This document shows positions 9,211 to 17,269 of a stretch of 64,000 nucleotides of DNA, piece after piece (the stretch's first letter is position 1; every line of letters starts with the position of its first letter). The translations under genes and the position numbers were made by a program. The stretch is from Sinomicrobium kalidii (GTDB taxonomy: Bacteria > Bacteroidota > Bacteroidia > Flavobacteriales > Flavobacteriaceae). Location: positions 186,001 through 250,000 of the forward strand of contig NZ_CP089211.1 in assembly GCF_021183825.1 (NCBI RefSeq), written 5' to 3'. The notes under the pieces are model-generated. The model worked only from the letters and a program-made list of their open reading frames with translations. It had not been told where the DNA came from and did no database searches.

Positions 9211-10309
9211 ATGGTAACAACAGAACAGGTGAAAAGCCTTATGGAACGCCTTGGCGCGTTAAGGAGGTATCTTTGACATCGATGCCAAACTCATAGAAAT
9301 ACAGAACGAAGAAGAAAAGACATATGCCCCCGATTTCTGGGACAATCCGAAGGAAGCGGAAAGCCTGATGCAGACGCTCCGCAGTAAAAAGAAATGGGTG
9401 GAAGGCTATGAAGAGGCCAAAACACTTGCGGACGACCTGGAAGTCCTGTACGATTTTTACAAGGAAGGTGAAGTGGAGGCCGATGAGGTGGAAAACCATT
9501 ATAAAAAAACGGTTGAACTCATAGAACACCTGGAATTCAAGAACATGCTTTCCGAAGAAGGTGACAATATGAGTGCGGTATTACAGATCACCGCCGGTGC
9601 CGGGGGTACGGAGAGCTGTGACTGGGCGGCCATGCTTATGCGCATGTATCTTATGTGGGCCGAATCGCAGAAATTCAGGATCCGGGAGCTGAATTACCAG
9701 GAAGGTGATGTAGCCGGAATAAAGACCGTAACCCTTGAGATCGAAGGAGAATATGCCTTCGGGTGGCTGAAAGGCGAAAACGGCGTGCACCGGCTGGTTC
9801 GTATCTCCCCGTTTGACAGCAATGCCAAGCGGCATACGTCATTTGCTTCGGTATACGTATATCCGCTGGCAGACGACAGTATTGAGATCGAGGTCAACCC
9901 GGCCGATATTACTTTCGAGACCATGCGTTCCAGTGGTGCGGGCGGACAGAACGTGAACAAGGTGGAAACCGCCGTGCGTTTGCGCCACCACCCTACGGGA
10001 ATTGTTATTGAGAACTCGGAAACCCGGTCGCAACTGGACAACAAGACCAAGGCCATGCAACTCCTGAAGTCTCAGCTCTTTGAAATGGAGCTGAAGAAAC
10101 GCCAGGAGAAAAGGGCCGAGATCGAAGCCGGGAAAATGAAGATCGAATGGGGCTCACAAATACGGAATTACGTGATGCACCCCTATAAACTGGTCAAAGA
10201 TGTACGGACTTCGCACGAAACCACCGATGTGGATGCCGTAATGAACGGGGGAATCAACCCTTTCCTCAAAGCCTACCTGATGATGATGGGACAAAAGGAA
10301 ACTTCGTAG
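9211..10309 (+). CDS. prfB: Peptide chain release factor 2 (programmed +1 frameshift)
   Basis: RF2 ends translation at UGA and UAA by triggering peptidyl-tRNA hydrolysis on the ribosome. The gene is split: frame one runs from ATG 9211 through CTT 9271-9273 and meets an in-frame TGA at 9274. Slipping one base continues at GAC 9275 to the stop at 10309, giving 365 residues, the standard length. The restored protein has SPF (about 199-201, the stop-codon tripeptide) and GGQ (about 244-246, catalytic) in [20 protein letters not shown]. The frameshift is the known autoregulatory circuit: low RF2 makes the ribosome pause at TGA and shift. Should be annotated as a joined CDS (9211-9273, 9275-10309), not as a pseudogene. 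Confidence 0.97.
9262..9277 (+). promoter_or_regulatory. prfB +1 frameshift signal
   Basis: AGGAGG (9262-9267), then TAT CTT TGA C: the SD-like element, slippery CTT and in-frame stop followed by C, in the canonical spacing. Confidence 0.95.
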
Positions 10310-10540
10310 GGGGATTCGGTTATTGGGTTATTGAGTTACTGGGTTATTTGGGTTTATTATTATTCGTGTAAATATCATTATCAAAAAGTGATGTGGATAT
10401 TTGCATACAGAAGTTAGAAACTATAATCCGATGGGTTTGTTCAGTTCGCCGCAGCATCTAAGTAACCTGAATAATGTTTAAACGCTATGAATCAAAAACA
10501 TTTCAAGATTACAACCCTTGTTTGAAATTATTAAAAGGCT

Positions 10541-10672
10541 CCTCCCTTCATCCCGATAGTTATCGGGATCGGAGGGTTTGAAAGCCCAAGCCACAGGAAA
10601 AACACAAAAGCCTGGAATATACCCAGAATTTGGGCCTGATCAAACTCCCCGTTCCGCAAGCGGAACGCCCCT
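10541..10672 (+). repeat. Structured intergenic repeat, copy 1
   Basis: Contains the palindrome TCCCGATA-GT-TATCGGGA (10551-10568) enclosed by CCTCC/GGAGG. A core follows that is shared with 61405-61506: GGAGGGTTTGAAAGCCCAAG, then about 40 less conserved bases, TTTGGGCCTG, TCAAACTCCCCGT and the hairpin GTTCCGC-AA-GCGGAAC. GTTTGA pairs with TCAAAC and GCCCAA with TTGGGC. The hairpin stem differs from copy 2 by a compensatory change, TC/GA region read as GTTCC/GGAAC here and GTCCC/GGGAC there. Confidence 0.8.
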
Positions 10673-10778
10673 ACTTCGACAGTACAGGTAAACTCGGGGA
10701 AGGTTCAGGCTGCTTATGGTAAGGTTCGCAATGATGCCCTTAGCTTATATCGAACTCGCATTAACTCAGTCACCTACT

Positions 10779-11037
10779 CACCTTATTCACTCCTTGAGAT
10801 CATTCATCGGGGAAGTGCAATACCCTATTCATCTATTGAAACCCTGTATTGACGGAGTGCATTGGTTGATCAATTTACTTCATCGGCTTATTGATATATT
10901 ACATTAGCCCATTGATGCATTATATTAGCTTATTGATGTAATGTTTTTGCATATTGGTGCATTACATCGGCCTATTTACGAAATGTATCGGTTTTTTGAC
11001 GGACTATTTTTGGCTGTTGACGAATTTCATTAACTGA
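10779..11037 (+). repeat. Degenerate 21-bp tandem array
   Basis: From 10849 to 11037 nine consecutive 21-bp units align, with rough consensus TTGATGNATTACATTNGCNTA (units begin 10849, 10870, 10891, 10912, 10933, 10954, 10975, 10996, 11017). The phase extends weakly left to 10779. Read in one + frame the units encode a heptad of the form x-[LPF]-I-[DHG]-x-[LVM]-[HY], but three stops interrupt the array and a fourth follows the last unit. Confidence 0.8.
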
Positions 11038-11401
11038 TCTCAAAAACAATTCAATATATATCTTTAGTGTATTTTGCTTTAGCACCTGAAAATTGTCACC
11101 GGGTTATTAGGGTAATGCGTTACCTGGTTATTCAGGCAACCCTGGTAAACATAATTACTTAATCAACTCAATAACCGAGTAACTAAAGTACAATTTCATT
11201 ACATGCCAAAACCTATGGATTTTCAGATCATAGTAGTTTTGTTATTATAGAGGTTTGGCTGTTTATTAACAGTATAATGCAGGATAAATATTAAACATCA
11301 CCTTATATTTCTCTCTTTCTTTTTGCATCTTTGTGTAACGGCCATGGTATCGGATACCCTGGTTGACTTATTGATGCGTAACCCTTAATTATCAACATAG
11401 C

Positions 11402-12022
11402 ATGAAAAACCGTATAGATACCGTAATCTTCGACCTTGGTGGTGTACTTATCGACTGGAACCCGGAATATGTATTTCTCGACGTCTTTGAGGGCGACCGG
11501 GAAAAAATGCAGTGGTTTTTTGACAATATCTGTACCATGAACTGGAACGAAGAACAGGACGCGGGCAAAAGCCTTGCCGATGCCACGGAAGAACGGGTAG
11601 CTCTGTTTCCGCAATACGAGGAATGGATACGCATGTACTACGGTCGCTGGGAAGAAATGCTGGGTGGTGCCATACAGGGTTCCGTAGCTATACTGAAATC
11701 CCTTATTGCACAGGAAAAATATAAAGTTGTGGCCCTTACCAACTGGAGTGCCGAGACTTTCCCCATTGCCCGGGAACGGTTCGATTTCCTGCAGTGGTTT
11801 GAAGGCATTGTTGTATCCGGCCAGGAAAACACCCGGAAGCCTTTCAGGGAGATCTACGACATTACCCTCGACCGTTTCGGGATAGCGGCGGAAAGATCGG
11901 TCTTTATCGATGACAATTTACGCAATGTAAAAGCCGCCGATACCATTGGCATCAACGGTATACGGTTTACATCGCCCGAACAGCTCAGCAAAAGCCTTGG
12001 CGAATTCAGCATTCATGTCTAA
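11402..12022 (+). CDS. HAD-superfamily hydrolase, subfamily IA (YihX-like)
   Basis: 206-residue cytosolic phosphatase-type protein. Motif I is VIFDLGGVLIDW with nucleophile Asp11. The usual second Asp two residues on is Gly, as in several HAD-IA proteins related to the glucose-1-phosphatase YihX. Motif II is ALTNWS (Thr), motif III RKPF (Lys) and motif IV FIDDN (Asp-Asp). The cap domain is the small helical C1 insertion between motifs I and II. The substrate is most likely a small sugar phosphate, but it cannot be read from sequence. The ArsC-like gene begins 19 bases after its stop, so the two are probably cotranscribed. Confidence 0.9.
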   Translation: MKNRIDTVIFDLGGVLIDWNPEYVFLDVFEGDREKMQWFFDNICTMNWNEEQDAGKSLADATEERVALFPQYEEWIRMYYGRWEEMLGGAIQGSVAILKSLIAQEKYKVVALTNWSAETFPIARERFDFLQWFEGIVVSGQENTRKPFREIYDITLDRFGIAAERSVFIDDNLRNVKAADTIGINGIRFTSPEQLSKSLGEFSIHV

Positions 12023-12041
12023 TTTTGTAAAAAGTATAAGA

Positions 12042-12383
12042 ATGATAAAGATATATCACAATCCGCGTTGCCGGAAATCAAGGGAAGGGCTTGCCATACT
12101 GGAAGCATCGGGCAAGGATTTTGACGTTGTAAAATACCTTGAAGACGTTCCCTCCGAAAAAGACCTCCGTGAGGTTATTGACCTGCTGGGTATCGCTCCT
12201 GTTGACCTCGTCCGCAAAAATGAAAGCATCTGGAAAGAACAATACAAGGGAAAAACACTTTCTGATGACGAAGTGATCAAGGCCATGGCCACACATCCGA
12301 AGCTTATTGAACGGCCGATCGTCATTTCCGGGAAGAAAGCCGTGATAGGACGCCCGCCTGAAAATATTAAGTCCGTGCTCTGA
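12042..12383 (+). CDS. ArsC/Spx-family protein, arsenate reductase-like
   Basis: 113 residues with a thioredoxin-like fold. It begins MIKIYHNPRCRKSREGL; Cys10 followed by the RKSR context corresponds to the catalytic cysteine of glutaredoxin-linked arsenate reductases. ERPIVI and AVIGRPPE carry the arginines that bind the oxyanion. The start at 12042 gives the usual N-terminus; an alternative ATG at 12016 would overlap the HAD gene. No arsenite pump or ArsR neighbour is present, so the physiological role may be general thiol chemistry (YffB-like) rather than arsenic resistance. Confidence 0.88.
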   Translation: MIKIYHNPRCRKSREGLAILEASGKDFDVVKYLEDVPSEKDLREVIDLLGIAPVDLVRKNESIWKEQYKGKTLSDDEVIKAMATHPKLIERPIVISGKKAVIGRPPENIKSVL

Positions 12384-12405
12384 GGACGGCTATTTTTATA
12401 CACCG

Positions 12406-12430
12406 AAGCCCGGCATCTTTTCCGGGCTTT
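12406..12430. terminator. Bidirectional terminator
   Basis: Stem AAGCCCGG/CCGGGCTT (12406-12413 with 12422-12429) between two convergent genes; it overlaps the stop codon of the minus-strand esterase by one base. Confidence 0.75.
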
Positions 12431-13824
12431 CAGTAAAGGCTTTTTAAACCGTTTTCCTCCAGGATATCACTGTATTCCGGCAATATCCGCAAAAGGGCGA
12501 GGTCTTCATCGGCATTCAGCCGCTTTACGTCCTTAAACCCGTTTTGCAACAGTTGTTCCAGGTAAAACAGGGCCATTCCGTATTCGCTTTTCTTCACACT
12601 GTAGCGCAATACTTCGAGATATGCGTCTTCTGCCCCCGGATCGAGCAGTACCAGGAAAGCATTGGCAAACAATAAGCGGTCGGTATCCTTTTCCCGGTCT
12701 AAGGTGGGAATGGTTTCCCTGGTAATCTCCGTTAACATGTTTTTCAGGCGCTTTGCCATTTTGGCCTGCGCCTTATTCGTGCCTTTTTCGAGCTTTCCGA
12801 GGGCTATCATTTCTTCTTCCCAGGAAGGGAGCTGTGCCATATTACCTGAAGTCATGTCTTCAGAGAGAAAAGTCAGGTAATCGGTGATGTAATTGCTTTC
12901 CATTTCGGAAATTCCGTAACTGTCGCTCCGCTGTTTCCTGAATATCGGGGTCTTCCGGATCTCCCTTCGCCTTTCCCGGAACAGTTTCTTGTCAACATAC
13001 CCGTCATAATTGTCCATAAGCTGCTCAATATCGTTAAAGGCATACAGTGCCCTCCCCTTTCTTTCCCGGCTTTTGTTAAATTCCATATCTGCCTTAAAGA
13101 GCGAGTCTATCACTTTTTTCCCTCCGGGCAGTGTTCCTCCCGTTATGCCTTTCAGCGTGAGTGTCCGGACAGCTTTGTCCATATATTCTGCGGGCGGATA
13201 ATAGGAAGCCCCGTCATAGACCAGCAAATCGGCCCGGAATTTTTTATCCTTCAGGATGTTTACGGTATTTTTCATTTCCTGATAATTCCCTTCTTCATCT
13301 CCTGTAAGGCCCACAAAAAGAAAACTGTTCTTTTGGGGCATGTACTTCCCGTTTCCCGGCAATGCGGCCCCGCAGGCAATCACTCCTTTCACATCATCGG
13401 AGATCGTGGCTATCGCCGTGGCCAGCCTGGCCCCTCCGCTAAAGCCCGAAGTATAAATTCTCCTGCTGTCTGTCGCGAAGTTCTTTAAAACAACACTAAA
13501 AAGCTTTTTGGCAATATAAAAGTTGGCTTCATAAGAGGTGTTCTGTACATTGTTCGATCCGACCAGAATAAAATCACCGGTCCCGGGCGCCGCTGCAAAG
13601 GCTTCCAGGGCGCGTTTTCCCTTTCCCTTAATGTCGAATACGAAAATTACGGGCCATTCCCTGTCCGGATTGTAGTCTTCGGGCAGGTATATGGCATAAT
13701 TCATATGATCTGTGCCGGGAATGGGCACAGAATCCGTTATCATCCCCTTTTGCAGGCGCAGATCTTGTGCATACCCGGAAAAGGAAAGTATGAAGAAGAA
13801 CAACAAAATAAGACGGTATTTCAT
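12430..13824 (-). CDS. Exported alpha/beta-hydrolase (PHB-depolymerase/esterase type) with helical C-terminal half
   Basis: 464 residues with a signal peptide (MKYRLILLFFFILSFSGYAQ). Residues about 40-230 form an alpha/beta-hydrolase resembling poly(3-hydroxybutyrate) depolymerase or feruloyl-esterase lipoproteins: MNYAIYLPEDYNP, WPVIFVFD, then the nucleophile elbow GFSGGA (Ser129). The C-terminal half (from about 235) is helical and charged, with no recognised domain and a possible TPR-like segment at 385-450. The acid and His of the triad are not obvious, so activity is inferred from the elbow alone. Single gene between two terminators. Substrate unknown. Confidence 0.8.
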   Translation of the reverse strand: MKYRLILLFFFILSFSGYAQDLRLQKGMITDSVPIPGTDHMNYAIYLPEDYNPDREWPVIFVFDIKGKGKRALEAFAAAPGTGDFILVGSNNVQNTSYEANFYIAKKLFSVVLKNFATDSRRIYTSGFSGGARLATAIATISDDVKGVIACGAALPGNGKYMPQKNSFLFVGLTGDEEGNYQEMKNTVNILKDKKFRADLLVYDGASYYPPAEYMDKAVRTLTLKGITGGTLPGGKKVIDSLFKADMEFNKSRERKGRALYAFNDIEQLMDNYDGYVDKKLFRERRREIRKTPIFRKQRSDSYGISEMESNYITDYLTFLSEDMTSGNMAQLPSWEEEMIALGKLEKGTNKAQAKMAKRLKNMLTEITRETIPTLDREKDTDRLLFANAFLVLLDPGAEDAYLEVLRYSVKKSEYGMALFYLEQLLQNGFKDVKRLNADEDLALLRILPEYSDILEENGLKSLY

Positions 13825-13903
13825 AAGTAAGCGATGTATGTTTCACCTTAAATGGTAAGTACAAGATAGTTTAAAAAAGAAGATTAAAAAAATAAACCGT
13901 TCT

Positions 13904-13981
13904 CCGGTTATCGGGCTAACGAATTATTGCATTGTTGTATTAACCGGCTTACCCGTATGGCCGGAATGGCCTGATAACCGG
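13904..13981. repeat. Inverted repeat in the 306-bp spacer 13825-14130
   Basis: CCGGTTATC at 13904-13912 is mirrored by GATAACCGG at 13973-13981. Apart from this and the terminator at 14073-14103 the spacer shows nothing recognisable. Confidence 0.5.
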
Positions 13982-14063
13982 ATATCGCGGATCGTATTTT
14001 TCAGTATTGTTGAATTACCGCAATACGTTGCAGGGTTTCCCGGCCTTACCGTCCCCCCGTAAA

Positions 14064-14112
14064 ACAAAAAGCCCGGAAACGAGGGTTTTCCCCTTGCTTC
14101 CGGTACTTTTTT
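14064..14112. terminator. Terminator downstream of the DJ-1/PfpI gene
   Basis: Hairpin CCGGAA...TTCCGG (14073-14078 with 14098-14103) with inner GGG/CCC, an A-run on the left (14064-14070, U-tract for the minus strand) and a T-run on the right. Confidence 0.7.
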
Positions 14113-14130
14113 ACCATCTTTTATTATGGC

Positions 14131-14706
14131 TCACAACATTATTTTTGTACCGAGCACGTCCAGGAATGCTTTGATAAAGCCGGGATGTCCCGGCCATGCC
14201 GGTGATGTAACAAGATTACCGTCTACCACCGATTCTGTTGGCGGCACTTCCTTATAATTGCCTCCCGCAAGGGTCACTTCGGGACCTACGGCAGGGTAAG
14301 CGGTCAATGTCCTTCCCGAAACCACTTTTGCAGCCGTCAATATCTGTATGCCGTGGCATATGGCGGCTACCGGGAGGTCTTTCTCAAAGAAATATTTTAC
14401 AATATCCAGCACTTTTGCATTCAACCTCAGGTATTCGGGGGCACGACCGCCCACTATAACAAGTCCGTCGTAAGCTTCGGGCGATACATCGTCGAACGTG
14501 TAATTTAACTGGAAATTATGCCCCGGCTTTTCCGAGTAGGTCTGGTCGCCTTCAAAGTCGTGAATGGCGGTTTTTACCGCTTCCCCTTTTTTCTTGTCCG
14601 GGCAAACGGCATGCACTTCATGACCCACCATCAAAAGCATCTGGTAAGGCACCATGGTTTCGTAATCTTCTGCATAATCACCGGTAAGTAAGAGTATTTT
14701 TTTCAT
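14131..14706 (-). CDS. DJ-1/PfpI family protein
   Basis: 191-residue cytosolic protein of the DJ-1/ThiJ/PfpI class-I glutamine-amidotransferase-like fold. The conserved nucleophile-elbow Cys117 with His118 lies in [11 protein letters not shown]. An acidic residue near position 14 (YAEDYET) fits the family's Glu that activates the cysteine. [12 protein letters not shown] is the usual strand-turn before it. Members act as glyoxalase III, deglycase or intracellular peptidase-like stress proteins; which of these applies is not decidable here. Followed by a clear terminator. The YceI gene lies 187 bp upstream in the same direction, separated by a hairpin. Confidence 0.9.
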   Translation of the reverse strand: MKKILLLTGDYAEDYETMVPYQMLLMVGHEVHAVCPDKKKGEAVKTAIHDFEGDQTYSEKPGHNFQLNYTFDDVSPEAYDGLVIVGGRAPEYLRLNAKVLDIVKYFFEKDLPVAAICHGIQILTAAKVVSGRTLTAYPAVGPEVTLAGGNYKEVPPTESVVDGNLVTSPAWPGHPGFIKAFLDVLGTKIML

Positions 14707-14779
14707 GATGACCGCTTTCTGTTTGTATTTTTGTTGTATTTACGGAATAAACAGTAATTATTACAGGATCGGAAGCGGG

Positions 14780-14804
14780 GCCTGTCCGGTATAGCCGGAC
14801 AGGC
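14780..14804. other. Strong hairpin between YceI and DJ-1 genes
   Basis: Perfect 10-bp stem GCCTGTCCGG/CCGGACAGGC with a five-base loop. No U-tract follows on either strand, so an intrinsic terminator is doubtful. Confidence 0.5.
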
Positions 14805-14893
14805 ATTCCTTCACTTCCTTGTCCTTTACGACTCTTTAAATGTACCAAAAAATCCGCGGAAAGTTAGTGTAGCGGAAAGACTTTAACCTTAAT

Positions 14894-15436
14894 TTAATTT
14901 TTGGCAAACTGGAGGTTGAGCAGCAGTTTCACTTCATCGCCTACTACAATACCTCCCGTCTCGGTAACCCCGCTCCATTCCAGGCCGAAATCCTTGCGGT
15001 TAAGCTTCCCGGTGATCTCAAACCCGGCCTTGGTATTGCCGTAGGGGTCTACCATAGTCCCCCCGTACTCTGCTTTCAGGACAATGGGCCTGGTATTTCC
15101 CCTTATGGTGATATCGCCGGTCACTTCATAGGTATCGTCTCCCGTTTTGCTGAACCCGGTAGAGACAAAAGTAAGCTTCGGATGGTTTTCGGCATCGAAG
15201 AAGTCGGCTGATTTCAGGTGATTGTCCCTATCGTTGTTGTTGGTGGAAATACTTTTTATTTCCGCTTCGAAAACGGCCCTGGCATTGCTGAAATCATCGC
15301 CTTCGGCTTCCAGTCCGCCCGAAAAAGAGGTGAATTGCCCGCTTACCGTAGAGATTACCAGGTGTTTTACCTTAAACTGCACTTCAGAATGTGCAGGGTC
15401 TATGTTCCACGTTACTTTTTTTGCTGATGTTTCCAT
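14894..15436 (-). CDS. YceI family protein
   Basis: 180 residues of the YceI-like lipid-binding beta-barrel (lipocalin-like) family that binds polyisoprenoid or amide-bearing lipids. Family marks are WNIDPAHSEVQFKVKHL at the N-terminus, DNHLKSADFFDAENHPKLTF in the middle, GDITIRGNTRPIVL, and KAGFEITGKLNRKDFGL near the end. No signal peptide is seen with the start at 15436, so this copy appears cytosolic, unlike periplasmic E. coli YceI. Immediately upstream lies the minisatellite at 15501-16003, which separates it from the pirin cluster. Confidence 0.93.
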   Translation of the reverse strand: METSAKKVTWNIDPAHSEVQFKVKHLVISTVSGQFTSFSGGLEAEGDDFSNARAVFEAEIKSISTNNNDRDNHLKSADFFDAENHPKLTFVSTGFSKTGDDTYEVTGDITIRGNTRPIVLKAEYGGTMVDPYGNTKAGFEITGKLNRKDFGLEWSGVTETGGIVVGDEVKLLLNLQFAKN

Positions 15437-15500
15437 TGGTCTTATTTTTTGTTCTACAATTTATTTATAGTTCTCAGTTTTGGAGTTCTTAGTTTTGGAG

Positions 15501-16003
15501 TTTGGGAATTGGATAGTGCCGTTTCGTTGTTCAATGCTTATACCTCCAAAACTCAATAACTCACCAACTCCAAAACTCCCTAACTCCAAAACTCCATCCG
15601 CCACGAATGTTTCTTTAGTTGATTAGTTCTTTAGTTTGGGAGTCGGATAGTACCGTTTTGTTGTTCACTGCTTATACCTCCAAAACTCAATAACTCACCA
15701 ACTCCAAAACTCCCTAACTCCAAAACTCCATCCGCCACGAATGTTTTCTTTAGTTGATTAGTTCTTAGTTCTTTAGTTTGGGAGTTGGATAGTGCCGTTT
15801 TATTGTTCAATGCTTATACCTCCAAAACTCAATAACTCACCAACTCCAAAACTCCATCCGCCACGAATGTTTTCTTTAGTTGATTAGTTCTTAGTTCTTT
15901 AGTTTGGGAGTCGGATAGTACTGTTTTGTTGTTCACTGCTTATACCTCCAGAACTCAATAACTCATCAACTCATCAACTCCCCAACTCCAAAACACCAAA
16001 GTC
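15501..16003. repeat. Four-copy minisatellite, 126-142-bp units
   Basis: Units begin at 15501, 15635, 15777 and 15903 with TTTGGGA, each containing GGATAGT, GTTGTTCA or ATTGTTCA, GCTTATACCTCCA, ACTCAATAACTCA, and ACTCCATCCGCCACGAATGT (absent from the last, truncated copy). Length differences come mainly from loss of a 16-base ACTCC-type subrepeat in copy 3 and an 8-base TTAGTTCT gain in copies 2 and 3. The region contains no gene. Each unit holds both GGAGT and ACTCC tracts, so it can fold on itself. Confidence 0.9.
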
Positions 16004-16016
16004 AGAAGCCTCCCTC

Positions 16017-16892
16017 CTATTTCTTTGGCAAAGGCACATAGGTATTGTCCCCGGCCACTTTCGGAAATCGCTTTTCTTCCCAGTCCCTTTTGGCCTTTTC
16101 GATCGTCTGACTGTCGGACGATACGAAATTCCAGTAAATATGCCGTTCCTCTTCGAGCGGCGCGCCACCGAACAGGAGCAGATGTGTCCCCTTTTCCACC
16201 TCTAATGCGCATTGGTTGTCGAGTTTGGATACCAGCATGTTCCCCGCGCCTACTTCCTGGTCGCAGGCCTTTACTTTTCCTGTTACTATGCATATTCCTA
16301 TTTCGCCTTCAAGGTTCCCGGCAATATCGAGGCCAAAGGATTCGCCTGCCTTTACGGATACCATAAAGAGATCGGAATGTGTGGGTACGGGAGAGACCTT
16401 GCCGAACCCTTTTCCGGCCACTAAGGTGAAATCTGCTCCGTTTGCTGTCCAGGCAGGCAGCTCTTCCCCGGAAATATGATAGAATTCGGGGGCCATGTCT
16501 TCAACCGCCCTGGGAAGGGCGATCCATATCTGGTAACCGTGCATGGTAAAGACATTCCCTTTCCTTTTATCTTCCGGTGTCCTTTCGGTGTGTGTCACCC
16601 CCTTGCCGGCTACCATCAGGTTTACCGATCCCGGCCGGATGCGTTGTTCGGTCCCTATGCTGTCCCTGTGTATAATTTCCCCTTCCAGGAGGTACGTAAG
16701 TGTGGCCAACCCGATATGCGGATGCTGGTCTACGTCCATGTACTTTTCGGGTCCCAGTTTTTCAGGGCCCATGTGGTCAATAAATATGAAAGGGCCCACC
16801 ATCCGCTTTTTGCGGAAAGGGATCAGCCGTCCCACCAGGAAATCTCCTATATCCCGGCTTCTTTCTTCAATGATAAGATCGGTATTGGACAT
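16017..16892 (-). CDS. Pirin family protein (bicupin)
   Basis: 291 residues of the pirin bicupin fold. The N-terminal cupin holds the metal ligands His57, His59, His101 and Glu103 (DQHPHIGLAT; GVTHTERT) at the spacing of human pirin. PGSVNLMVAGKG precedes them, and a C-terminal cupin (about 170-270) follows. Members bind iron and some act as quercetin dioxygenases; others are redox-responsive regulators, so no substrate is assigned. It is last in a minus-strand series after a GNAT gene and a second pirin (gaps of 23 and 69 bp), downstream of an AraC-type regulator. Probably cotranscribed with these. Confidence 0.93.
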   Translation of the reverse strand: MSNTDLIIEERSRDIGDFLVGRLIPFRKKRMVGPFIFIDHMGPEKLGPEKYMDVDQHPHIGLATLTYLLEGEIIHRDSIGTEQRIRPGSVNLMVAGKGVTHTERTPEDKRKGNVFTMHGYQIWIALPRAVEDMAPEFYHISGEELPAWTANGADFTLVAGKGFGKVSPVPTHSDLFMVSVKAGESFGLDIAGNLEGEIGICIVTGKVKACDQEVGAGNMLVSKLDNQCALEVEKGTHLLLFGGAPLEEERHIYWNFVSSDSQTIEKAKRDWEEKRFPKVAGDNTYVPLPKK

Positions 16893-16915
16893 TGATCGTG
16901 TGCTTTATGTTTTTT

Positions 16916-17200
16916 TCAGGCAAGGACATCCTGCCATTCGGTCATTTTTTTGAATGTTGCATTGGCAAAAGGGCACAAAGGCATCACCCTGATGCCTTTT
17001 TCCCTTACATACCCTACCAGGGCTTCGAGCAGCTTTTTGCCTGTGCCCTGTCCCCTGAGGGATTCGTCTACCCCGGTGTGTTCAATGATCATCTTCTTTT
17101 CGCCGGCCATGACATAGGTCATTTCGGCCAGGCGCTTTTTGTCTACCCGGTAGGTAAAAGCGCCTTTTTTGTCGTTGTGAATATGCTTTATTTCTCCCAT
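16916..17200 (-). CDS. Small GNAT-like acetyltransferase (YidJ/NAT-14542 type)
   Basis: 94 residues, the short single-domain N-acetyltransferase family. The acetyl-CoA binding turn is visible as VDESLRGQGTGKKLLEALVGYVREKG (R-x-x-G-x-G/A consensus), with MPLCPFANATFKKM at the C-terminus, as in YjdJ/YidJ proteins. The substrate is unknown. It sits between two pirin genes with short gaps on both sides, suggesting a shared transcript. Confidence 0.88.
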   Translation of the reverse strand: MGEIKHIHNDKKGAFTYRVDKKRLAEMTYVMAGEKKMIIEHTGVDESLRGQGTGKKLLEALVGYVREKGIRVMPLCPFANATFKKMTEWQDVLA

Positions 17201-17269
17201 ATTGCTTATTGTAAGGTAATCCCTATAAATATAATAAAATCAGTGTGCTTTTCCACATTAAATTCCGGT

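Larger units (their letters stand above)
10310..11401. other. Gene-free 1.1-kb repeat region between prfB and the HAD gene
   Basis: No convincing gene. It holds degenerate GTTATTGGGTT-like short repeats (10318-10360), a structured repeat (10541-10672), a degenerate 21-bp tandem array (10779-11037), and further scattered GTTA/TAAC repeats (11097-11185). A 63-codon open frame at 10716-10907 is produced by the 21-bp periodicity and is not called as a gene. Confidence 0.75.

Noticed and set aside
9211..9276. prfB as a frameshifted pseudogene
   Set aside because: The AGGAGG-TAT-CTT-TGA-C signal is the well-known programmed frameshift and the rest of RF2 is intact.
10716..10907. 63-codon frame in the repeat region
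   Set aside because: Created by the 21-bp periodicity; stops interrupt the heptads soon after and there is no promoter or conserved product.
14780..14804. Hairpin as a yceI terminator
   Set aside because: No U-tract on either side; kept only as an unexplained hairpin.
15501..16003. Possible CRISPR array
   Set aside because: Units are 126-142 bp and contiguous with internal subrepeats; no short repeats with unique spacers and no cas genes.
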